A stretch of 64,000 nucleotides of DNA from Solea solea (lineage: Eukaryota; Chordata; Actinopteri; Pleuronectiformes; Soleidae), in assembly GCF_958295425.1 (NCBI RefSeq), contig NC_081149.1, positions 4,695,701-4,759,700 on the forward strand, read 5' to 3'. The notes below the pieces were generated by a model. The model worked only from the letters and a program-made list of their open reading frames with translations, ran no database searches and was not told the DNA's origin. A program made the position numbers and the translations under genes. The first letter of the stretch is position 1. The number at the start of each line of letters is the position of its first letter. Below, in pieces: positions 58,564 to 64,000 of the stretch.

Positions 58564-58706
58564 GTCTGTACTCACTGCACTGATCCACTGCTGGGTTTCC
58601 TGCTCAGCTTCTCCTGCAGCCTCTTCTTTGGTGAACGGATGATTAATCCCACAGGAAAGTTCAGAGCCTGTTTATGGACGTGGCTGCTTCTCTCCTCTGA
58701 AATCAT
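34869..58706 (-). CDS. rasip1: RASIP1/RADIL-family protein (RA-FHA-DIL-PDZ)
   Basis: Sixteen coding exons on the minus strand join in phase to 3,471 nt (1,156 residues). They are 58706-58576, 54970-54626, 54426-54191, 52340-52006, 49819-49148, 48121-48084, 47457-47306, 47212-47100, 43979-43760, 43232-43060, 39939-39795, 38868-38696, 38579-38213, 35744-35614, 35464-35325 and 34968-34869. Domains: N-terminal LNFPVGLIIRSPKKRL; RA domain (about 110-235); FHA-type domain (about 349-450, APVTRNGFLL, NPGDLVGLGKHYLFMFKDP); dilute domain (about 545-890, LVLWMANSIELLHFIQ, FTFQQSVYYLTK, FYQWSRGVQIR); CLLTPPNTP linker; PDZ (about 1057-1145, GPHGLGLALVDG, GDRILAVNG). The family acts downstream of Ras/Rap at cell junctions, in endothelium (RASIP1) and in neural crest adhesion (RADIL). 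Most domains read as RASIP1; the PDZ and the CLLTPP linker read as RADIL. Confidence 0.9.
35035..35165. repeat. Degenerate GATATTTAAGTCA repeat patch
   Basis: A few units of CACGATACGATATTATAACG and AATATTCAAGT type in the last intron of the rasip1-like gene. It is the same family as the large array at 35935-36610. Confidence 0.8.
35935..36610. repeat. ATTTAAGTCACAATACGATA satellite
   Basis: About 680 bp of roughly 30-38 bp degenerate units (ATGATATTTAAGTCACAATA, CGATTTTTC or CGATATTTTC) in the intron between rasip1-like exons 13 and 14. The most homogeneous units are at about 36215-36440. Confidence 0.95.
37105..37202 (-). mobile_element. tRNA-derived SINE fragment
   Basis: On the minus strand it begins GGGCCACACGGTTGGCGTCG, with B box GGGTTCGAGTCCCGG and then GGAGTTTGCGG. 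It is the same family as the copy at 11158-11312, with a better preserved B box. Confidence 0.75.
37260..37430. repeat. TA/CATATA microsatellite
   Basis: An imperfect TATATG/CATATA run. Confidence 0.85.
37845..38060. repeat. Fragment of dispersed repeat (GGTACAGTAC / TTTCCACTGAG module)
   Basis: TTTGGTACAGTACAGCATCA then GTTTCCACTGAGAACTGTAC is similar in style to pieces at about 40975-41170, 54540-54590 and 57340-57400. It probably represents one old MITE family broken into pieces. It lies about 150 bp downstream of rasip1-like exon 13 on the minus strand. Confidence 0.4.
38970..39520. repeat. Degenerate dispersed repeat copies
   Basis: Two tandem-like copies of the GTTTGGGGACAAAAACAAG / GAGAAACGCCATCATTACCA module of the ATTAATCGATTAAT family, in the intron between rasip1-like exons 11 and 12. 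Confidence 0.5.
40882..40922. repeat. (GAACCCTGA)n short tandem repeat
   Basis: Four to five nearly identical 9-10 bp copies of GAACCCTGA. Confidence 0.9.
41308..41368. repeat. (CAG)n trinucleotide repeat
   Basis: The sequence starts as interrupted AGCAGAAGCAGCAGCGGCAG and becomes a pure CAG run of about 15 copies. It lies in the rasip1-like intron between exons 10 and 11, so the transcript carries CUG. Confidence 0.95.
41676..41706. repeat. (CA)n microsatellite
   Basis: A CA dinucleotide run in the same rasip1-like intron. Confidence 0.9.
43390..43740. mobile_element. Partial copy of the hAT-like MITE
   Basis: It shares GCAGGGCATGAAACAGCAGG, GGTGGCGTCGTAACA and CACAAAATTCAAGCACTTT with the element at 15460-15928, but lacks the terminal CAGGGTTCCC. 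It is truncated, in the intron between rasip1-like exons 9 and 10. Confidence 0.6.
44728..44812. repeat. (CA)n microsatellite, imperfect
   Basis: CA run with CG and CCC interruptions. A second CA cluster lies at about 44978-45040. Confidence 0.9.
45538..45612. repeat. CCTCCCTT polypyrimidine tract
   Basis: About 75 bp of nearly pure pyrimidine (CCCTCCCTCCCTT units), hence polypurine on the rasip1-like sense strand. Confidence 0.9.
46240..46600. repeat. Degenerate dispersed repeat (ATTAATCGATTAAT family)
   Basis: It contains GCTGCAACTAACGGTCATTT, TAATCGATTAATCGC and AATATTCACATTTAAGAAGC. Two partial copies overlap. It lies in the rasip1-like intron between exons 8 and 9. Confidence 0.6.
47520..47815. 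mobile_element. Foldback element, copy E
   Basis: Orientation as copies A and C. Arms are ACTCTCCCACACCAAAGCCC and, inverted, TTTGGTGTGGAAGAGTGAGT. It lies 63 bp upstream (minus sense) of the acceptor for rasip1-like exon 7. Confidence 0.85.
48462..48820 (+). other. Coding-like block of unknown origin in rasip1-like intron
   Basis: This is a compositionally coding-like segment starting after a (GATTTT)n tract. It is open to TGA at 48795-48797, with ...KRPKPRKITRLRTSQQ... and GYDHHNHRLGYKRVSPGMDQ. It lies antisense in the intron between exons 5 and 6. No family was recognised; a fossil retroelement or gene fragment is the simplest guess. Confidence 0.3.
49104..49135. repeat. (GACA)n microsatellite
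   Basis: About seven GACA copies close to the donor of rasip1-like exon 5. Confidence 0.9.
50357..50405. repeat. (GT)n microsatellite
   Basis: A GT run. A CA run of similar length lies at about 50738-50788. Confidence 0.9.
50878..51212. repeat. GACATGAAG/GACATGAGG minisatellite
   Basis: About 335 bp of roughly 9-10 bp units (GACATGAGGA, CATGAAGAAATGAG). The plus strand is strongly purine-biased. All minus-strand frames stay open and give Ser/Cys/Pro/His-rich pseudo-proteins. Confidence 0.95.
51221..51528. mobile_element. hAT-type MITE with intact 8-bp target duplication
   Basis: The element starts CAGGGGTCACCAAC and ends GTTGGTGACCACTG, giving inverted termini with one mismatch over 14 bp. 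It is flanked on both sides by GTGTAGAA (51213-51220 and 51529-51536), an 8-bp target duplication diagnostic of hAT insertion. It has no transposase. It inserted beside the GACATGAGG minisatellite, in the intron between rasip1-like exons 4 and 5. Confidence 0.93.
52350..54190. other. Large intron of the rasip1-like gene, no exon seen
   Basis: Several overlapping open frames occur at 52600-53530, but none has in-phase splice sites for either strand's gene or family resemblance. A fragment of the ATTAATCGATTAAT family lies at 53560-53680. Confidence 0.45.
55338..55440. repeat. Dispersed repeat fragment (TTGTGTCGGACGTCGCAGTC)
   Basis: ACAGTTGGACATTGTTGGCT then GACTCTTCAGTGACGACACT recurs at 63750-63850 and, inverted, at about 41089-41157. 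Confidence 0.65.
55978..56020. repeat. (GT)n microsatellite
   Basis: A GT run in the first intron of the rasip1-like gene. Confidence 0.9.
56940..57305 (+). mobile_element. hAT transposon remnant with N-terminal transposase-like frame
   Basis: A frame starting MSEATTGEGGGEGGGEEADR at 56959 resembles the acidic Gly/Glu-rich N-termini of fish BED-finger hAT transposases. It breaks into (GT)n at about 57120 before any BED finger. The segment ends GATATCGCCCAGCCCTG at about 57302, the inverse of the CAGGGCTGGGCGATATC end common in hAT elements. The left end was not found; a TCGATATATATCTCGATATA block near 55480 may belong to it. Confidence 0.5.
57942..57965. repeat. (CA)n microsatellite
   Basis: A CA run. 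A second one is at about 58532-58561, immediately downstream (minus sense) of the exon 1 donor of the rasip1-like gene. Confidence 0.9.
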
Positions 58707-59190
58707 CGTTCACTTCTTTTCTCTTCTTCTCACAAACAAACAAACAAACAAACAAACAGCGGAGCAGCAAACACCCGCATCATCCGTTCATCTTCATCGT
58801 CATTTATGATTCATATGATGAACTCTTTTCTCGTGAGTGATGACAACAGTCCTACAGCTTCACTCCTCCAACAGCGTCTTCATGATCTTTCCAAAAACAA
58901 CAGCCGTTACATTCCGACAAGAGTAGATTTAAAAAGTTAAAAAAATAAGTTCCGAAAATGAGAAGAAAACACGGAGCGTGAAGGTTTCAAAAAAATAACA
59001 CAAATATAAAGTCCGCGCTTCTTCTTCAGTTTAAAAATAAAGAAATATTACGTTTGTTTTTGTCTTTAAAAAAAAAAAACACCGGTTCTGTGAGCGTGAA
59101 CTGTCCGAGCGCGAGGACAAGACTGAGGGTACGAGAACCTGCTGCTCACGAGCCACTACAGCTCTGACGTCACTGCAGGATACACGCGCG
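58707..59190 (-). promoter_or_regulatory. 5' UTR and probable promoter of the rasip1-like gene
   Basis: Upstream of the start codon on the minus strand lie an (AAAC)n run and then sequence with raised CG content. A perfect palindromic CRE, TGACGTCA, lies at 59165-59172. The transcription start is not visible. A CRE is known to bind CREB/ATF; its use here is inference. Confidence 0.4.
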
Positions 59191-59309
59191 TGCTCAACGA
59201 GGAGGCGGGGCATGCATATATCTCTCTCTCTACTACAAATCATAAAAACAAACCAAAAAAGACGGACTGGCGCCCTCCAGTGGACAAACTTACACAGTGA
59301 CACTACTTC

Positions 59310-59530
59310 ATATTCTCACACACATACACACACACACACACGAATATGAAGTAGTATATACTGTATATATGAAAATATATTCACATATATAACATATAAA
59401 TATGTACTACTTCATATTCACCTCTTTGTATACATGTGGATATATTCACATGTATACATACATACACACATATATGTGAATATACAATATACATATATAT
59501 ATAGGCTGTATATATGTATTCATATATATT
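59310..59530. repeat. CA/TATATG microsatellite cluster
   Basis: (CA)n at about 59318-59340 is followed by TATATG/CATATA runs to about 59528. The phrase ATATGAAGTAGTA occurs near 59344, and its inverse, TACTACTTCATAT, at about 59405. Confidence 0.85.
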
Positions 59531-60244
59531 CTAGGGAATTCTACATTCTTGACCCTGAATGAATTGAAACTGTAAAAAACCTCTGCATCAGGTTTAGTCA
59601 TGAAACAAGAGTTCCATCTGGTGGCAGCTACGTTACATTAAAAAACACCGGGACTGTATTTTACAGCCTTGTAACAAATAACAGTACGTCATCATTTACA
59701 AAATAGGATAGGAATTTTAAAATGTTGTACATTTTCGAAAAACCTTTAACTTTTAGAACACACACTAAAATAATAACAAAAAGTAAAATATAAATAAATG
59801 TATCAGCACAAACAGAACATGAGGACAAAAATGTCCTCAAATACAAAGGTTTAGAAGGTTGCTGGTCCTCTCAAAGATACGCATACAGGAACGCACACAC
59901 ACACACAGAAAAGAAGAAAAAAGAGGAAACACACACACACAGTTGTGTAGTTTTTGTGGTGTTGTGACAGAGGCTTGGAGGCGGATGTGAGCGAGCTCCA
60001 CCTGCAGCTGCACAGCGGGTGGTTTTCACAGATCCAGGTCAAAGACTCATCTCATCTCTGCACTTTGTCTCACGATAGAAGCAGCAGCTCAGTTTATCAA
60101 CTCTCTACTGATCATCATACACACGTGTCACTCAAAGCTGCATTACACTACAGTTTTAATCTTTTCACTCACTCATTCACTCACTCACTGACTTATTTAC
60201 ACTCACTTACACTCACTTACTCACTTACACTCAGTGCTTTAAGT

Positions 60245-60560
60245 GGAAAAAAATAAGTGCCAGTACTCTCCTTATTCAACTGTTGCCAGGTAAATTAGGC
60301 GGCGGGTGGTCGGTACCAGCAGATCATTAAGTGATATATTCAAATACTAGAACATGATGCTGATTTTTAAAAAGAAAATTGTTTTATTGAACTTTCAACT
60401 TTCCAGACAAATTATGTTTGTTCACTTGCATGTGGCCCAAGGGACGTCTTCAGGGGGGCGGTCCTCCAGTAGCACTCAGGCTGATGCACAAGGGAACTAA
60501 CTGGCACCTACCATTCCCTGTGGACACACATCAAAGACAGAAATGGAGAAAATTAGAGAA
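60245..60560. mobile_element. hAT-like repeat fragment
   Basis: It begins at AAGTGGAAAAAAATAAGTGC then CAGTACTC, just after a CAGTGCTTT at 60232-60240. This is the end sequence style of a fish hAT family. The other end could not be placed. Confidence 0.4.
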
Positions 60561-61857
60561 GCTATGCAAAGTACTCATGAGTTTGTTTCTACAATAACAA
60601 AACAGTAGACAATGACTGTCCATTATTTTAAACCTACATGTACTGTATATATATATATTATATTGTAATGTAACTTAAATGGGAAATAAACATATTTAGG
60701 AGGACCAACAACATTGATATTATTGATGAATAAGATCTTCATATACTTACACAAATGCAAACAAATCCTGGAAAGGAGGTTGACGAACAAGGCAACTGGT
60801 ACTGAACAGCGGTGCGTACCAGTGCACACTGGGAAATGTAGTATGAGTATCACCAATCGCAAAAAGATAAAGAGAACAGGACAGGGTACTATGAGCTCAT
60901 GAGATACACCAGAGGCTTAAAACGAGAAGCGCCGGTAAATTGACCCACAACCTTCCAGTTGACTACATTAAAGCTGCAGTGCGTAACCTTTGAATACAAA
61001 TATAGTAGTGATCTCATGTTGCCTAGCAACGGTGCCAAACTATGTCCGAGGGCATAGTCTTGTACGTTGTGTTAAATCCAGGCTGAAAATCCTGGGTAAA
61101 CGTGAAAAGACCTCATTGTGTGTGAATGGTTGTTCATTAAAAGTAGATGTGGAGAATATTACATCGTTAGCGACAACCAAACAATAACAACACTCTACAT
61201 TTACTGTGTAACAAACACGACAGAAGATCTCTGAACGGTAAACACAGAAGTGAAGATTTAAACTAAAACACAGCAATGCTTGCTCACAGTTTTCTGTTCT
61301 GTCACCGTGGTCAACACGAGATTGTGTCGGTGCCAGAAGCTAAAGCTTAGCAACGTTAGCAAAAGTATGTTTGTTTAGGCAAATCACCTATTATGTAAAG
61401 TAGCGTTGCGTCGCACGGATCTGCAGCGATGACTCTGCTCTGGATGAGTTTGACTAATTAGCCGCCGTCTGCGGCAGAAGAAAAGAATGATGTCGTTAGG
61501 ACTCAGTGAAGGGGAAGCGACATAAAAACCATTAAGATTATTTATTTAACTTTAATAAAGTTAACAAACCGAGACATGTGTTCATAAAAAATTAAGCTAT
61601 AAAAATTCTATACTGGCATCGGTTCGCGTCATACAGTTTTCGTCACGATGCGTCAAAACAGTGATTTTTTGAACGGGTTTCAGTGAGCACATTTCTGGCA
61701 AGTAGGTGTGTTAGTGTGAGTATTTTAGTTATGTACAATACACTAAAAATGTTCCAACTCAGAAACCCTGACATGGGCATCAGCGACATCTCCTCGTCTG
61801 TGAGGGAGGAAGACATTTGTGTAAACAATGAAAAGTCGTGATTTTCTTTGATTTTTG

Positions 61858-61910
61858 ACAACAGCAGCAACAACAACAACAACAACAACAGCAACAACAA
61901 CAACAACAAC
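61858..61910. repeat. (CAA)n trinucleotide repeat
   Basis: CAACAA with a few CAG interruptions. It yields poly-Leu/Val frames on the minus strand that are artefacts. Confidence 0.95.
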
Positions 61911-62099
61911 ACTGTCTCTTCTCACATTTGAGCAACAAAGATCACACTTTCTTTTGTTTTACAACATTCAGACTCAAACTGAAGAGCAAATGAATGAATG
62001 GATGAATGGATGAATGGATGGATGAATGAATGAAGGAAGTGTGAGGTTTGGTTTTATTGTGAAAGCAGGAGGAAGTGGCACACACACTCTCCCCACTTG

Positions 62100-62310
62100 T
62101 TGAAGAGGGCAGTTTGTTCTCTCGTCTCCTCACAGACGCTGCTGCTGCTCAAACGTGATTCCGGTGTGAAAACGCGCGACTTGAGTTTGCTGCTGCTGTG
62201 AAAGTTTGTTGGACTCACAGAGACAGAGATGTTGTTGTTTGTGCTGCTGCGTTCACTGCACTGCAGAGAGACAACAGGAGCTCGGCCTTAGAAGAAACAC
62301 GTTTAGCAGG
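62100..62310 (+). other. Possible non-coding first exon of a gene to the right
   Basis: This is a moderately CG-richer segment with CTGCTGCTG tracts. It ends TTTAGCAG at 62310 followed by GTAATG, a plausible donor. No long frame is present. If real, its coding exons lie beyond the window or in the sequence to 64000, where none was recognised. Confidence 0.3.
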
Positions 62311-64000
62311 TAATGAAAAGTTCCACTCGTTTCTTTCTCTCATCTCACTCGTTCACGCTCGTGTCACACGTTTACATTTTGATTTATTGCTGTTTTAAAT
62401 GTTTTAATTCAAATCTTCCATGTTCACTTAGAGAAGTTTTTAAGGACATTTTATGTGAATTTATTCAACTGTCAAACTTCTTTTGTTTGTTGCTTCATTT
62501 TAGGGAAGTTTATTTAAGCGTGTGTGTGTGTGTACTTGTATGTGTGTCTTTGTGAGGACCGTACAAACCACTGAGGACATTCTCATTTGTCCCTCACTCT
62601 CTGTAAAAAAAAAACAGTAGTCCTCATGGAGACCAAAACCTGGTCCCAATGAGGCAGAACCTTATTTCTGATCTATATTCTAAGTAGTAAACCAACACCC
62701 AAAGCCACAGCTGCCCTAAATGAACAGCATTGGTAATTATCAAAAGGATTTCTGTAATAGTTGATACACCAGTATGTCGAAGATCTTTAACCCAATTATA
62801 TTTTGAATATAATAATAATATGGACATTATTATTATTTCTTCATTAAGACGTCAAATTAGAGTTATTTAAAGTTTTACCGGTTGATTGTTACTCTTGTAA
62901 TTTCGAGTTTGATAACATTTTCAGTTCTTGAAAGATTTCTAAAATACTGATGTTTTCTTGTTTTTATGACAGGTGGTCGAATACCTTTGTAAACACGGTG
63001 TATGAAGAATTTTACTGGAATATTTGTGAACGTGAGTTCATCATCTGCATAAAAGAGGTGAGTCCTGTTTCCGTGATTCTGGTCCTGGTCTTTGGAACAA
63101 CAGACTCCCTGAAAACCTGAGAAAATGTTCATATTCTCTTCTAACTGAGTTTATTACCTTTACTTCTGGGTCTGACACAAGTTTATTTCACTCTGTCCTT
63201 TAACATTCTTACCTCATTGATTCATTTATTCGCATTTAACGACTGATTCACTTGTCCATTTCTTTACATTTCGCCACATTTGTCACTACTTGTTTGTTTT
63301 TAATGTCTCTTTTATGTCCAGTTTAAATCACATTAGTATTTTACCTGAGTTCCATGACAGCGTTTCCTCACTTCTTTCTCTCCCTTCCTAATTCTTCTTT
63401 TCCTCAATTCTTGCTGTTTTTTAAAAAATAATACCAGCTAAATAATATTAAAAATCGGAAAGAAAACACTGTTTACATGATATTGATAATGTCATGATTA
63501 TGTTGAGTAGGGAAATGATAGAAGTTATTGTTTTGGACTCTTTTAAAGAGCTCCATAATTAACCACAGGGAACAAGTTGTACAAATAAACCAATATAAAT
63601 CTGGATTTATGAATATATAACATGTGGGGTACCTCAAATGTTTCTTATGTATAGTAATGACATTTGCAGAGTAATCAGATATGTTAAAATTTGTGTTATT
63701 TGCAGATGTCACCAATGTTTTCTGTTTTCCTGTGTGAGGAAGTTTCGTCTTTTTTTATCTACAGTTGGACGTTATTGGCTTTGATTCTTGTGTCGGATGT
63801 TGTGCTCATTACTCTTCAGTGATGACACTTTCTCACCAATCAGAGGGATGATCTGATTGGTGATGATAAGTGAACTAGATTTTGGTATATCAGTATAAAT
63901 AGAATTTGGAACTATAAGTAGATTTTGGAAATATAAGTGAACTTTAAGTAGATTTTGGAATTACAGTATAAGTACATTTTGGAACTTTAAGTAGATTTTG
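62311..64000. other. AT-rich sequence, no gene seen
   Basis: It contains a GT run (about 62520-62548), a GAGGACC-type repeat (about 62556-62665) shared with 31725-31815, the repeat fragment at 63750-63850, and several AAGTAGATTTTGGAA units at 63885-64000. Confidence 0.45.
63870..64000. repeat. Short tandem repeat (AAGTAGATTTTGGAA)
   Basis: Four to five degenerate units containing AGATTTTGGAA run into the window edge. Confidence 0.75.

Larger units (their letters stand above)
59530..62090. other. Intergenic stretch with old repeats
   Basis: No supported exon. Contents: (CA)n at about 59896-59940; CACTCACTTACACTCACTTA repeats at about 60165-60235; a hAT-like piece at 60245; a GCTGCAGTGCGTAACCTTTG repeat at about 60973; (CAA)n at about 61858-61910; and (GAATGGAT)n at about 61985-62035. 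Confidence 0.5.

Overview
The window is vertebrate nuclear DNA, and a teleost fish is the best fit. Its genes are split by GT-AG introns. It is full of fish-type microsatellites (CA, TA, TTTC), tRNA-derived SINE pieces, hAT and Kolobok-like DNA transposon remnants, foldback elements and long minisatellites. The proteins that can be assembled resemble vertebrate families. Nothing looks bacterial or viral, and there is no CRISPR array or operon. Exon models were built by hand from reading frame, splice-site phase and remembered family resemblance; no database search was run.

Layout: (1) 79-1628 (+), the 3' end of a TRIOBP/MPRIP-type coiled-coil gene whose start lies left of the window. (2) About 2450-9187 (+), a short gene of the TCF20/RAI1 family ending in an extended PHD finger. 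(3) 14108-19750 (-), an SBK1-type kinase with three coding exons and an upstream non-coding exon; a 37-bp satellite fills its first intron. (4) 20683-21477 (-), an uncharacterised coiled-coil protein on one exon. (5) 21.5-28.4 kb, a gene-poor stretch with a LINE-like tail, two large minisatellites and a foldback element. (6) 28.6-33.0 kb or further (+), an unnamed gene with an EF-hand-like segment and a possible ubiquitin-like segment. (7) 34869-58706 (-), a complete 16-coding-exon RASIP1/RADIL-family gene (about 1,156 residues: RA, FHA, DIL and PDZ). (8) 59.2-64 kb, intergenic sequence with hAT-like pieces and a possible 5' non-coding exon of a gene to the right.

The genes do not form one pathway. 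By family they cover actin-linked coiled-coil scaffolding, chromatin reading, a serine/threonine kinase, and Ras/Rap-dependent junction control. The strongest unusual items are: a RASIP1-like protein that keeps a C-terminal PDZ domain; a 27-bp in-frame duplication of a splice acceptor at the start of the TCF20/RAI1-like gene; a five-copy, near-perfectly palindromic foldback family; a hAT MITE with an intact 8-bp target duplication; and two satellites with higher-order structure. I saw no convincing new multi-gene system.
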